Source: Rhodococcus jostii RHA1 (GTDB lineage: Bacteria; Actinomycetota; Actinomycetes; Mycobacteriales; Mycobacteriaceae). Taken from it: a DNA stretch of 64,000 nt. Shown piece by piece: positions 1 to 8,987 of this stretch. Positions within the stretch are counted from its first letter, which is position 1; every line of letters starts with the position of its first letter. The notes under the pieces were generated by a model. The model was not told the DNA's origin, did not search any database, and saw nothing but the letters and a program-made list of their open reading frames with translations. The stretch is from positions 1,674,001 to 1,738,000 of the forward strand of contig NC_008268.1 in NCBI RefSeq assembly GCF_000014565.1, written 5' to 3'. A program made the position numbers and the translations under genes.

Positions 1-319
1 GGTGTACGCCGGCTACAGCGCGGGGGCGTGTGTGATGACTCCGACGCTGCACGGTCTCGACTCCTCCGATGACCCGGCGGAGGTGGTCGCAACCTGCGGC
101 ATGGAGCCGCTCTGGGACGGCCTGGGCGTGGTGGGCTTCGCGATCGTGCCGCATCACCCGCCTGCGGAGCTTCCAGGGGCCGAAGACGCCGTGCCCTTGG
201 AGGACGCGGCAGCCGTTCGGCGCACTGTCACCGCTTTGAGGCTCGCCGGCATCGAGTACCGCACCTTGACGGACGATCAGGCGATCGTCGTGAACGGAGA
301 TCGAACCGAACTCGTGTGA
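1..319 (+). CDS. Peptidase S51-like protein, C-terminal part (5' end outside window)
   Basis: The reading frame is open from the window edge, so only the last ~105 residues are seen. The segment starts with a Gly-Tyr-Ser-Ala-Gly-Ala motif, which matches the nucleophile elbow (GxSAG) of the S51 peptidase E/cyanophycinase and class-I glutamine-amidotransferase-like fold; the Ser would be the nucleophile. Later residues (PHHPP, then a glutamate-rich stretch and a terminal VNG turn) fit the end of such a domain. The catalytic partner residues and true start lie upstream, so substrate cannot be inferred. It ends 29 bp before the end of the convergent next gene. Confidence 0.7.
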   Translation, partial: VYAGYSAGACVMTPTLHGLDSSDDPAEVVATCGMEPLWDGLGVVGFAIVPHHPPAELPGAEDAVPLEDAAAVRRTVTALRLAGIEYRTLTDDQAIVVNGDRTELV

Positions 320-348
320 CGACGGCGAGCCCTGCGGCGGGAAGGCCT

Positions 349-678
349 TCAGCCGAAGACGGCGACCGGAACGGACGGAGTGAACGGGGCGACGCGGTCG
401 AGTGCGGCCCAGGTGACCTCGCAGCGCTTGGCGGTGACTTCGTCCGCGTCGGCGAGGAGCGTGTTCAGGAGGGTCTTCGGGTTCAGGCGCCATTCCTGCA
501 CCATGGACCGAACTTCCTCGTTGGTGAACAATCCCGAACCGGCCAGTGCGAAGATCCATTCGTCGAACTCGCCACGGTGGATCTGTTCGATGGAATCGTA
601 GTCGATGCCACCGTCCAGGAACTCGTACGAGAACATCGCGGAGATGTAGCTGCTGGGATCTCGGTGGAGTGCATTCAT
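349..678 (-). CDS. Conserved-looking hypothetical protein, 109 aa
   Basis: I do not recognise the family. The start is the ATG at 678, preceded by a purine-rich GGAAGG about 10 bases upstream; an in-frame extension to 723 lacks a site. The product is soluble, acidic in its first half (Asp/Glu-rich around FLDGGIDYDSIEQ) and has no signal peptide or membrane segment. It stands alone, convergent with the S51-like gene, with a long intergenic region upstream. Codon use matches the neighbours, which supports it being coding. Confidence 0.6.
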   Translation of the reverse strand: MNALHRDPSSYISAMFSYEFLDGGIDYDSIEQIHRGEFDEWIFALAGSGLFTNEEVRSMVQEWRLNPKTLLNTLLADADEVTAKRCEVTWAALDRVAPFTPSVPVAVFG

Positions 679-723
679 CGGTGCGGGTCCTTCCAGGGTC
701 GGTGCGGCAAAACCCGGCCCCAA

Positions 724-1191
724 CCGTGTTCTAGCTCACATTTCGTGAGAATCTCCGTTTGGGTGTAACGCCTCGCCGGTGTTTGACGATGCAAGACGCT
801 AACCCGTAGAAGTGAGTTTTTGCATTGCCTGGTCGATACGATCCGGTAACAGAGTGACGAATGTGACCTGTGTTACACCCGATTTGTCCGGGTCCTCACG
901 GTTCACGGGACGCCCCTACCTGCATTTTCTCCTCCGGACCGACGTGCATACCCCATCGCCGGAACCCCGGAAAAAATTCACCCCCCTGATCCCACATCGT
1001 GAGACTCCTACGCGTAAGTAACTAACAGATGGACTATTGGGGTGTCGCTTCTGCACCGAACGTCCAGGTTGGAGCGATATCCGAACAATCGGGTCGGAAT
1101 CGGTTCAGTTGGACGTCTGACCAATTCGAGGACACCGGCGGCCCGCTGGGTTACCGTCGGGGCGCCCGACACCCGCATTTCAGGAGTCACG
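724..1191. other. Long intergenic region without a convincing gene
   Basis: This stretch is visibly lower in GC than its surroundings and holds the promoters of the small minus-strand gene and of the GlcD-type oxidase. The short open frames in it (for example 812-1021) have no ribosome site and no coding-like codon bias. A weak inverted repeat with TTGG/CCAA ends occurs at 1109-1124, about 70 bp before the oxidase start; it could be an operator for a GntR-type regulator, but no such gene is nearby. I see no other structure. Confidence 0.5.
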
Positions 1192-2565
1192 ATGACGGTC
1201 ACCGACGACGCACTCGCGACGCTCGCCGCCGCGCTCCCCCAGGGGTGCCTCGTCACCGATCCGGACATCCTGGTCTCCTATCGCCAGGACTGGGCGCGCG
1301 ACCCCGACGCCGTCCGCCCCCTCGCCGTCGCCCGCCCCGCGACCACCGAGGACGTCCAGGTGGTGATGCGCTGGGCGACCGAGCACCGGGTCCCCGTGAT
1401 CCCGCGCGGTGCGGGATCCGGGCTCAGCGGCGGCGCCACCGCCGTAGCGGGGTGCGTCGTGGTCAGCACCGAGCGCATGCGCCGGATCGATGTGGACCCG
1501 GTGACACGGATCGCCGTCGTCGAACCGGGACTGCTCAACGCGGAGGTCAAGGCCGCCGCCGCCGAGCACGGACTCTGGTACCCACCGGATCCGTCGTCGT
1601 TCGAGATGTGTTCGATCGGCGGCAACGTCGCGACCAACGCCGGCGGGCTGTGCTGCGTCAAGTACGGCGTCACCACCGACTACGTCCTCGCGCTGCGCGT
1701 GGTCCTCGCGGACGGGACGGACGTGCGCCTGGGCGGGCCGCGTCTGAAGGACGTGGCCGGCCTGTCGCTGACCAAGCTGTTCGTCGGGAGCGAGGGAACC
1801 CTCGGCATCGTCACGGAGGCGACGCTGAGGCTGATCCCGGCCCAGCCGCCGTCGAGCACCCTCGTCGCGTCGTTCGCCTCCGTCCAGGCCGCCGCCGACA
1901 CGGTGCTGGCCATCACCCGCACGCTGCGGCCGTCGATGCTCGAGTTCATGGATCGCGCCTCGATCGGCGCCGTCGAGGACGCGCTGAAGATGGGCCTGGA
2001 CCGGACGGCGGAGGCGATGCTCATCGCCCGCTCGGACGCGCCCGGTGCGATTGCGGCCGAAGAGATTTCCGTGATGGCGGACGCGTGCACGGCGAACGGC
2101 GCATCCGAGGTGTTCACCACCGACGACCCCGAGGAGGGCGAAGCCTTCGCCGCGGCAAGACGATTCGCGATCCCCGCGGTCGAGAGACTCGGCAGCCTGC
2201 TCCTCGAGGACGTCGGGGTCCCACTCCCGAAACTGCCTGCGCTGGTGGAGGGAATCGCTGCCATCTCCCGCGAGCGTGACGTGATGGTGGCGGTGATCGC
2301 GCACGCGGGCGACGGAAACACGCACCCGCTCATCGTGTTCGACCCTGAGGACGCCGCGATGGCCGAGCGTGCTCACCTCGCCTTCGGCGAGATCATGGAC
2401 CTCGCAATCTCTCTCGGCGGCACGATCACCGGCGAGCACGGCGTCGGCCGGCTGAAGAAGGCCTGGCTGCCCGACCAGTTGGGCGAGGACGTCATGGAAT
2501 TGACGCATCGAATCAAGAACGCACTGGACCCGCTGGGGATCCTCAACCCCGGAGCGATTCTGTAG
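1192..2565 (+). CDS. FAD-linked oxidase, GlcD/D-lactate dehydrogenase family
   Basis: 457 aa. Predicted to oxidise a 2-hydroxy acid (glycolate, D-lactate or D-2-hydroxyglutarate type) with FAD and pass electrons to the respiratory chain or another acceptor. The FAD-binding PCMH domain occupies roughly residues 40-215 (PRGAGSGLSGG, then GGNVATNAGG and GSEGTLGIVTEA). The C-terminal FAD-oxidase domain has the typical HAGDGNTHP metal/substrate motif and ends with GEHGVGRLKK. The ATG at 1192 was chosen over longer in-frame options because AGGAG lies five bases upstream. Length is normal for GlcD. No GlcE/GlcF partner is adjacent, so the exact substrate stays open. Confidence 0.85.
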   Translation: MTVTDDALATLAAALPQGCLVTDPDILVSYRQDWARDPDAVRPLAVARPATTEDVQVVMRWATEHRVPVIPRGAGSGLSGGATAVAGCVVVSTERMRRIDVDPVTRIAVVEPGLLNAEVKAAAAEHGLWYPPDPSSFEMCSIGGNVATNAGGLCCVKYGVTTDYVLALRVVLADGTDVRLGGPRLKDVAGLSLTKLFVGSEGTLGIVTEATLRLIPAQPPSSTLVASFASVQAAADTVLAITRTLRPSMLEFMDRASIGAVEDALKMGLDRTAEAMLIARSDAPGAIAAEEISVMADACTANGASEVFTTDDPEEGEAFAAARRFAIPAVERLGSLLLEDVGVPLPKLPALVEGIAAISRERDVMVAVIAHAGDGNTHPLIVFDPEDAAMAERAHLAFGEIMDLAISLGGTITGEHGVGRLKKAWLPDQLGEDVMELTHRIKNALDPLGILNPGAIL

Positions 2566-2675
2566 CTACGCCGGCGGGATGCGAGACCCAATGGTTACCC
2601 AAGGGACTGGTGTGGCAGGTGAGGTATTGCTAGCGTGACCGGACCCGACTCGATTCCTCGCAGAGAGGTGCGCTC

Positions 2676-3866
2676 GTGACCAGACTCCGCCGTGTCGCCT
2701 CCCTGGCGATGCCCGCCTTACTTGCTTCTACCTGCACGTTTTTCACGATGACGCCCCCCGTCGCGACGGCGGCGCCGTGCCTCGGCGGAACCGGCAGCCT
2801 CGGATCGAGCGGCTCCAACCAGGGCATCAACCCCATTCCCTGGCTCAACGGAAGCGACGGTCGCCTTCCCGAGTTGCGTGGCAAAACTCAGGCTATCGCG
2901 CACATCACCGGACCGCGCAGCTCCAACGACACGATCGGCAGGTTCCGGGTGCTCGGCACCGACCTCGGCATCATGTGGGACAACGGCGGCGGTGAGATCC
3001 TCACCGCGTTCGGTGACACCGTCGGGCTGAGCGACAACCCGCTGTGCGGTCTGGTCGGCGACTGGCGCAGCAACATCCTGTTGCGCAGCTCCGACAAGGA
3101 CCTCACCGACGGGATGCGCATCGACAATTCCCCGGTCGATACCCCGAACCATTCCAAGGAGATCATCCAGAGCAAGAAGATCCCGGGTGTGGAGCAGACC
3201 GTCATCCCCACCACCGGCATCTCGGTCGGCGAGGGTCCCGGCGCGACGCAGTACATCAACTACATGTCCGTGCGGAGCTGGGGTGCCCCCGGCGAGTGGG
3301 ACACCAACGCGTCCGGCATCGCGTACTCCGTGGACAACGGCGAGAACTGGGTCACCGATCCCCTGACGCTGCGGCCCAACGTGCCCGGCACGGGCGCCGA
3401 GAACTTCCAGATGGGCTCGTACGTCAAGCACGACGGGTTCGTCTACGGGTTCGGCACGCCGTCGGGTCGTTCCGGCGACGCCCGGTTGTCGCGGGTGAAG
3501 GAAGCGGACATCCGGAACCTCACGTTGTACGAGTACTGGGACGGCAAGGCGTGGGCGAAGGCCAACGCCACCGTCGCCGCACCCGTCATACCCGGACCCG
3601 TCAGCGAGTTGTCGGTGCAGTTCAACCAGTACCTCGGTCAGTTCGTGGCGATGTACACCGATGCCGGCAATTCGGTGGTCATGCGCCGGTCCGACCACCT
3701 CGAATCCGGCTGGAGCGAACCCGAGGTGCTGGTGAGCAGCCGGGACGTGCCCGAGCTGTACGGCGCTTACATGCACCCGTGGTCGCAGGGATCCGATCTG
3801 TATTTCCTGGCCACCACCTGGTCGGACTACAACGTCATGCTGCTGCGCACCAACCTCGCGGACTGA
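2676..3866 (+). CDS. Secreted DUF4185-domain protein
   Basis: 396 aa with a GTG start and a GAGAGG site about eight bases upstream. Residues 1-33 form a Sec-type signal peptide: Arg-rich start, hydrophobic core and Ala-x-Ala cleavage region, so the mature protein is exported. The rest matches the DUF4185 family common in mycolic-acid actinobacteria, which looks like a beta-propeller related to glycosyl-hydrolase-like sugar-binding folds (repeated WDNGGGEIL and YSVDNGENW type blades). Function is unknown; extracellular carbohydrate binding is an inference from the fold. Monocistronic by spacing. Confidence 0.75.
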   Translation: MTRLRRVASLAMPALLASTCTFFTMTPPVATAAPCLGGTGSLGSSGSNQGINPIPWLNGSDGRLPELRGKTQAIAHITGPRSSNDTIGRFRVLGTDLGIMWDNGGGEILTAFGDTVGLSDNPLCGLVGDWRSNILLRSSDKDLTDGMRIDNSPVDTPNHSKEIIQSKKIPGVEQTVIPTTGISVGEGPGATQYINYMSVRSWGAPGEWDTNASGIAYSVDNGENWVTDPLTLRPNVPGTGAENFQMGSYVKHDGFVYGFGTPSGRSGDARLSRVKEADIRNLTLYEYWDGKAWAKANATVAAPVIPGPVSELSVQFNQYLGQFVAMYTDAGNSVVMRRSDHLESGWSEPEVLVSSRDVPELYGAYMHPWSQGSDLYFLATTWSDYNVMLLRTNLAD

Positions 3867-3931
3867 CGGTAATCTGCGAGTGACAGCGTGCGCGGGTCAG
3901 CGCGCACGCCACACGAGCAGAGGAGCGGTCT

Positions 3932-4207
3932 GTGGCGGCCACGGTGGAGCACGACGTGTCGGAATCCCGGTTCGAGATCTACCTCGACGGCCAGCTGGCC
4001 GGATACGCCGACTATTTCGAGCGGAACGGTGCCCGCGACTTCCACCACACCGTCACGTACCCCCAGTTCCGCGGTCAGGGTCTGGCCGCGGAAGTGGTGA
4101 AGGCCGCCCTCGACGACACGAAGGCCAGCGGGCTCACCGTGATTCCGTCGTGCTCGTACGTCGAGAAGTACATCGCCGAGAATCCGAGCTATGCGGAGCT
4201 CGTCTGA
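3932..4207 (+). CDS. Small GNAT-like N-acetyltransferase (COG2388 type)
   Basis: 91 aa, GTG start with AGGAG nine bases upstream. It resembles the minimal YjdJ/COG2388 acetyltransferase-like proteins: a short antiparallel sheet (FEIYLDGQLAGYADY), then the acetyl-CoA-binding loop (FRGQGLAAEVVKAAL) and the closing IPSCSYVEKYI strand/helix. The FRGQGLA segment is the equivalent of the GNAT Q/RxxGxG/A motif. Such proteins are cytoplasmic and their substrate is unknown. The 3' end overlaps the downstream lipoprotein gene by 17 bp, so the two are probably cotranscribed. Confidence 0.75.
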   Translation: MAATVEHDVSESRFEIYLDGQLAGYADYFERNGARDFHHTVTYPQFRGQGLAAEVVKAALDDTKASGLTVIPSCSYVEKYIAENPSYAELV

Positions 4208-4733
4208 TCCGGTCCGCCTGACCGTCCGCGCGTCGTGTCTGGTCGCCGCGGCGGTCGTGCTGGCCGGCTGCGGTGCCGGCGACGGTTCCGAGACCGATCC
4301 GGCGGTGTCCACCCAGACCACGGCGGTGGCCGCGCAGCCCGGCGCGTTCGTGGGTGAATGCGGATCGCTGACCGACGCGGAGGTGTACGAGCGCGCCGGG
4401 ATCACCGCGCTCACCCCGGTGTCGCGCAACGGCATCAAGTGCCGGTGGGAAGCGGACGGCGGCGAACGGTACGTGATGTTCACCTGGTACCGCGGCAGCC
4501 CCATCGACCGGGAGCGGTCGGTGGCCAAGGGCATCGGTCACGAGGTCCACGACCTCGAGATCGCCGGGCACCGCGGGTTCTCCTCGCAGAACGTCGGATT
4601 CTGCGAGGTCGCGCTCGGCACGGGTTCCGACTTCGTGCACTGGCTGGTCCGCTACGGCACGGCCACCGCACCCTCCGATCCGTGCGCGGCCCCCACCGCG
4701 CTCGGCCGGCTGACGTTGGAGAAGGTCAAGTGA
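4191..4733 (+). CDS. DUF3558-type lipoprotein, first of a tandem pair
   Basis: 180 aa. The N-terminus has a positively charged start, a hydrophobic stretch and the lipobox LAGC, with Cys26 as the expected lipidated residue. The body has the DUF3558 pattern: an early CGSLTDAE, an internal KCRWE and a late SDPCAA cysteine, suggesting disulfide bonds outside the cell. DUF3558 proteins are widespread cell-envelope lipoproteins of Corynebacteriales with no settled function. It overlaps the acetyltransferase-like gene upstream and its stop overlaps the next lipoprotein start (GTGA), so the three form an operon. Confidence 0.75.
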   Translation: MRSSSDPVRLTVRASCLVAAAVVLAGCGAGDGSETDPAVSTQTTAVAAQPGAFVGECGSLTDAEVYERAGITALTPVSRNGIKCRWEADGGERYVMFTWYRGSPIDRERSVAKGIGHEVHDLEIAGHRGFSSQNVGFCEVALGTGSDFVHWLVRYGTATAPSDPCAAPTALGRLTLEKVK

Positions 4734-5263
4734 GCGCCGGCCGCCGGGTCGCCGCGGCGCTGGCGTCGGCGTCGGCGATGATCCTGGCCGGCTGCGGCAC
4801 CTCCGTCACCGGTAGTCCCCTGCCCGAGGGCGCCGCAACCACCGACGACGGCGGCTCGCCGCAGTTCGACAAACTCCTCCGCGAGTGCGACGCCGTCCCC
4901 AACGACAAGATCGCGGAGACCCTCCACGGCGCCGGCATCGACCAGTACTTCTTCGGCGCGGTGTGCATGTGGACGGTGTCGTCCGCCGCCGGTTCGATCG
5001 ACGTCACGTTCGGCTGGTTCGAGAACAACTCGCTGCAACGCGAGCGGAGTGTGGCGGATGGGCTGGGCTACCAGGTGGAAACAACGTCGATCGCGGGCAC
5101 GTCGGCGTTCAGCGCCCGGCGTCCGGGTGATTCGGCGACGTGCGGGATCACCGCCGCCTACTCGGGCGTCATCACCTGGTGGGTGCAGCAGCGGTCGGGC
5201 ACCGGCGACCCGTGCGACGGAGCGCGTACCCTCGCCGAACTGACCCTGCAACGCAACCAGTAG
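4730..5263 (+). CDS. DUF3558-type lipoprotein, second of the pair
   Basis: 177 aa, starting at the GTG that overlaps the stop of the preceding gene by four bases; the longer open frame upstream is a shadow of that gene. Signal peptide followed by lipobox LAGC at about residue 23. It shares with its neighbour the sequence order of lipobox, a CD/CG motif, a CMW or CRW motif in mid-protein, a QRERSVADGLG/DRERSVAKGIG segment and a final DPC, so the two are paralogues that diverged after a local duplication. Both should sit on the outer face of the cytoplasmic membrane. Confidence 0.75.
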   Translation: MSAGRRVAAALASASAMILAGCGTSVTGSPLPEGAATTDDGGSPQFDKLLRECDAVPNDKIAETLHGAGIDQYFFGAVCMWTVSSAAGSIDVTFGWFENNSLQRERSVADGLGYQVETTSIAGTSAFSARRPGDSATCGITAAYSGVITWWVQQRSGTGDPCDGARTLAELTLQRNQ

Positions 5264-5346
5264 CGGCCGAAATTCGCTCGCGGTGGCCCCGACCTCGCTG
5301 TTAGCGTCGAAGGACTACCGATCGAGCCGACCAGAGGACCCTTGCC

Positions 5347-6588
5347 GTGACCGCCACCGAGACGGCTGTGACTCGCCGGTTCGGGCCCCTGATCCTCCTG
5401 AACCTCGCGACGCTGTTCTCGTCCACCGGCAACGGCATCGCGATCGTCGTGCTGCCCTGGCTCGTGCTCGAGAGGACAGGTCGCGCGTCCGACGCCGCGA
5501 TCGTCGCGGGCGCGGCCACCCTTCCGCTGCTGGTGTCGAGCCTGTTCGCGGGCACGTTCGTCGACCTGTTCGGACGTCGTCGCACGTCGATGATCTCCGA
5601 CTGCCTGTCCGCCCTGTCCGTGGCGGCCATCCCGGTGATCGCGAACACGACGGGCCTCACCGTCACGGTGATCGCCGTCCTCGCCGCGATCGGCGCCGCG
5701 TTCGATCCGGCCGGAATTGCGGCGCGGGAGTCGATGCTGCCGGCCGCCACGAAGTCCGCGGGCTGGTCACTCGACCGGATGAACAGCCTCTACGAGGCCA
5801 ACTACAACGTGGCGTATCTCGTCGGACCGGGCATCGGCGGTGTCCTCATCGCGACGGTGGGTGCGGTGAACACGTTGTGGGTCACCGCCGTCGGCTTCGT
5901 GCTGTCCGTGGTGACCATCGCGTTCCTGCGACTGGAGAACGCCGGCAGACCCGACACCTCCACGCGCCCGACGTCCATCTGGCACGGCACGCTCGAGGGC
6001 CTGAAGTTCGTGTGGCACAACCGGCTCCTGCGCACGATCGCTCTCGTCGACATGGCGGTGGTCGCGCTGTACATGCCCGTCGAGTCGGTGGTGTTCCCGG
6101 TGTACTTCACCGAACTCGACAAGCCCGCGCAACTGGGTTCGGTGCTGATGGCACTCAGTATCGGCGGTGTGGTGGGTGCCCTCGCGTACGGACCGCTCGC
6201 GCCGTACGTGTCGCGCAGGATGCTGATGGTGGTGGCGGTGACGGTGCTGGGCGCGGCCATGGTCGCGATGGCGTTCCTGCCGCCGCTGTGGGCGATTCTG
6301 GCGCTGGCCCTCCTCCAGGGTCTCGTGTTCGGTCCGGTCGGCCCGATCGCCAACTACGCCATGCAAACTCGCAGTCCGGAGCACATGCGGGGGCGCGTCA
6401 CCGGGGTCATGACGTCCACCGCGTACGCCGCGGGTCCGCTGGGTTACCTGCTGGCCGGTCCGCTCCTCGACAAGTGGGGAATTCAGCCGACGTTCTTCGT
6501 GCTCGCGATCCCGGTCCTGATCATCGGGCTGGCCTGCTTCGCGCTGCCCGTTCTGAAGGAACTGGACGACAAGGTGCCCGTCAGTTGA
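5347..6588 (+). CDS. MFS transporter, drug/metabolite exporter type
   Basis: 413 aa with about 12 hydrophobic segments in two halves, GTG start at 5347. The loop between helices 2 and 3 contains GTFVDLFGRRRTS, the typical MFS motif A region, and the second half contains MRGRVTGV, similar to EntS/tetracycline-exporter-like proteins (MFS_3/MFS_1). It is an integral membrane protein, probably a proton antiporter exporting a small molecule. No linked regulator or biosynthetic gene identifies the substrate. Its last 8 bp overlap the end of the convergent esterase gene. Confidence 0.8.
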   Translation: MTATETAVTRRFGPLILLNLATLFSSTGNGIAIVVLPWLVLERTGRASDAAIVAGAATLPLLVSSLFAGTFVDLFGRRRTSMISDCLSALSVAAIPVIANTTGLTVTVIAVLAAIGAAFDPAGIAARESMLPAATKSAGWSLDRMNSLYEANYNVAYLVGPGIGGVLIATVGAVNTLWVTAVGFVLSVVTIAFLRLENAGRPDTSTRPTSIWHGTLEGLKFVWHNRLLRTIALVDMAVVALYMPVESVVFPVYFTELDKPAQLGSVLMALSIGGVVGALAYGPLAPYVSRRMLMVVAVTVLGAAMVAMAFLPPLWAILALALLQGLVFGPVGPIANYAMQTRSPEHMRGRVTGVMTSTAYAAGPLGYLLAGPLLDKWGIQPTFFVLAIPVLIIGLACFALPVLKELDDKVPVS

Positions 6589-8134
6589 AGCCCATGACGT
6601 CGTTGCCCCAGGCGATCCGCATCTCGTGGTCGGGGTCCTTCACGAGGGTGTCCGCGCCGTCGATCAGCAACGTCGAGCGGTTCTCCTCGTCGTAGGGGGC
6701 CCAGTGTTTGGACCCGTCCAGCGCGGCGGGGACACCGTGTCGCGCGAACGCGAGCCACCGGCGCTGGATCCGGCCCGACACCTCGAGCGCCGTCTTCCGG
6801 CCGCCGAGCCAGAACGTCGGGTCGATGTTGAGGGTGTCGAAATTGCCGAAGACGTACGGGAGTTCGGTGGCGTGGCCGGCTCCGATGCGCGCGGCCTTGA
6901 GCATCGGCGTGGCCTGATCGAACCGGTACATCCAGGTCGGCGAGTGCCTGCTGTGGGCGTCGGCCACCCACAGGGCGGGCATCCGGAACGCGGCGTCCCG
7001 CGACATCGCGAGCGCGCCCTTCGGCTTTCCGCGGTCCGGGTACGCCGACAGGATGTCGGCGAGGCGGGCGGCGGGCAGTTCGGGGTGATCGGCCGCGATC
7101 GCCCTCAGCATCTCCTGCACCGAATCCGACGTGACCGGCAGCAGAGGCGATTTCATGAACTTGAAGATCGACGACTCGTCCTTGTTGGAACCGATGATGA
7201 GAGGGATGCGGTGGGAGTGGCCCTTCTGGAACGCGGCCACCGGATAGCGGGGCAGGAAGTCGCGGTCCACCACGGGCGCCATGGCGAGCGTGCCCGGAAT
7301 CCTCGTCGGCACCTCGTTGACGAGTGTGTCGCTGGCCTCTATCACCGTGCGGTACGGAAGGTGCAGCAGTGTGTCGATCTGCGCGGGTTCCACCTCGAGG
7401 ATGTCGAGGAACTGTTTCGCGACGGTGGCCGCCCGCTCGCTCCCGTAGACCGACGTGGCGGGCGGGCTCTGGGCGATCGCGCGGTGGAAGAGCCCCTCCG
7501 CGCTCGGACACGTCATCAGCGTGGTGATCGATCCAGCCCCGGACGACTCCCCGAACACCGTCACCTCGTCCGGGTCACCGCCGAACGACGCGATGTTGTC
7601 GCGCACCCATTCGAGGGCCGCGACCTGGTCACGCAGCCCGCAGTTGGTCTCGAACACCCGCTCGGCCGTCGAGAACGACGACAGGTCGAGGAAGCCGAGC
7701 GCTCCCACCCGGTAGTTGAACGAGACCAGCACGACGTCGCCGAGAGTAGACAGGATGCGCCCGTTGTAGATGCCCTGAGCTGCTGTTCCCAGGCAGTAGG
7801 CACCGCCGTGGATCCACACCATCACCGGCCGCGGGGTGCCGTCGGGTTTCGGGGCCCAGACGTTGACGGACAGGCAGTCCTCGTCCATCTCGAGTCCGGC
7901 ATCGATGGGGACGGCGGTGCCGTGCCCCTGCGGCGCCATCGGGCCGAAGTCGACGCAGTCGCGCACACCGTCCCACGGTGTGGGCGGGGCCGGGGCGCGG
8001 AACCGCAGATCGCCGACGGGGGCCGCGGCGAACGGAATGCCCTTCCACGCGTAGACGTCGCCCTCGGGGTAGCCACGCACCTCACCGTCCCGGGCGCGGA
8101 CGACGAGCGTGTCGCCGGACTTGTCGACCTCCAC
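6581..8134 (-). CDS. Type-B carboxylesterase/lipase family protein
   Basis: 517 aa alpha/beta hydrolase of the carboxylesterase B family. The oxyanion-hole segment HGGAY lies at about residues 109-113 and the nucleophile elbow is GESSGAG with Ser197; the early DEDCLSVNVWAP motif is the family's diagnostic second signature. The Glu/Asp and His of the triad are expected near residues 310 (NKDESS) and 410 (GAGHATELPYVFG). No signal peptide, so probably cytoplasmic. It is divergent from the NrtR-like regulator 112 bp away, so that regulator may control it. Confidence 0.85.
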   Translation of the reverse strand: MEVDKSGDTLVVRARDGEVRGYPEGDVYAWKGIPFAAAPVGDLRFRAPAPPTPWDGVRDCVDFGPMAPQGHGTAVPIDAGLEMDEDCLSVNVWAPKPDGTPRPVMVWIHGGAYCLGTAAQGIYNGRILSTLGDVVLVSFNYRVGALGFLDLSSFSTAERVFETNCGLRDQVAALEWVRDNIASFGGDPDEVTVFGESSGAGSITTLMTCPSAEGLFHRAIAQSPPATSVYGSERAATVAKQFLDILEVEPAQIDTLLHLPYRTVIEASDTLVNEVPTRIPGTLAMAPVVDRDFLPRYPVAAFQKGHSHRIPLIIGSNKDESSIFKFMKSPLLPVTSDSVQEMLRAIAADHPELPAARLADILSAYPDRGKPKGALAMSRDAAFRMPALWVADAHSRHSPTWMYRFDQATPMLKAARIGAGHATELPYVFGNFDTLNIDPTFWLGGRKTALEVSGRIQRRWLAFARHGVPAALDGSKHWAPYDEENRSTLLIDGADTLVKDPDHEMRIAWGNDVMGFN

Positions 8135-8246
8135 GGACGAATCTCCTCACGCAGCACGTTCCGGGAATCTCTCGCCAAACTACCAACGATGAGTAGGCAG
8201 TACCGATCGAACGCGACATAGATCAACAGTGCGCTAACATTCCCGC

Positions 8247-8924
8247 GTGGCCGCATGGACCGATTCCGGGGGCAAGAGCCTCCTCGACTACCCGCGCCCG
8301 TCCGTGGCGGTCGACGTCGCCGTCCTCACCGTCGACGGCCCGGAACTGAAAGTTCTTGTGGTTCCGGATCGTTCGGGCCGGCTCGCCCTCCCCGGCACGT
8401 TTCTCCACGAGGGTGAGCGACTGCGGGACGCCGCCGAGCGGTGCCTGCGGATCAAGGCCGGCCTGACGGGCACCGAATTCCATCAGCTGGCGATGCTGGA
8501 CGATCCCGGCCGCGACGATCGCGGGTGGGTGCTGTCGATGACGCACGGCGCCGCGCTGCCCCGCACGGCGCTCCCCCGCGACACGATGTTGATCACCGTC
8601 GACGACGACCGGGTGACGCAGGACCTGGCGTTCGACCACGCGGACGGCGTCACCCTCGCCGTCGCCGACCTGAGAGAGCGATACGCGCGGGCCGTCGACC
8701 CGTCCGGCCTGGCCGGCGACACGTTCACGGTGCTCGAACTCCGCCGGGTGTACGAGGTGGTGTTCGGGCGTCCCCTGCCGAAGGACTCGTTCCGCCGGCA
8801 CCTGATGCCGGCCCTCGAGAACACCGGTGACATGGCCGTCGTCGGGACCGGCCGGCCCGCGGAGATCTACCGGCGCGGACCCGCACCCCTTCCGCCGAGC
8901 GCGGCCGCGTTCCTCGCCGGCTGA
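8247..8924 (+). CDS. NrtR-like regulator with degenerate Nudix domain and C-terminal winged helix
   Basis: 225 aa, GTG start. Residues ~15-140 form a Nudix fold and residues ~150-215 a winged helix (LRRVYEVVFGRPLPKDSFRRHL), the NrtR/YrfE arrangement. The Nudix box is broken: after PGTFLHEGE the expected REUxEE reads RCLRIK, so the metal-binding glutamates are missing and hydrolysis is unlikely. In the NrtR family such domains sense ADP-ribose-like ligands. Characterised members control NAD or sugar metabolism genes; here no NAD gene is adjacent, and the divergent esterase is the nearest candidate target. Confidence 0.75.
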   Translation: MAAWTDSGGKSLLDYPRPSVAVDVAVLTVDGPELKVLVVPDRSGRLALPGTFLHEGERLRDAAERCLRIKAGLTGTEFHQLAMLDDPGRDDRGWVLSMTHGAALPRTALPRDTMLITVDDDRVTQDLAFDHADGVTLAVADLRERYARAVDPSGLAGDTFTVLELRRVYEVVFGRPLPKDSFRRHLMPALENTGDMAVVGTGRPAEIYRRGPAPLPPSAAAFLAG

Positions 8925-8987
8925 GCCCCTCCACCGACCCGGGCCTTTCCGCCCGCGGCAGGGCCGGTGCTAGGGTCGGCTTGTTCT

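Noticed and set aside
812..1021. A 69-codon open frame upstream of the GlcD-type oxidase
   Set aside because: No ribosome site, codon use unlike the neighbours and composition of a promoter region.
1029..2279. A 416-codon frame overlapping the GlcD-type gene
   Set aside because: Alternative frame of the real gene; Arg/Gly/Pro-biased product without motifs.
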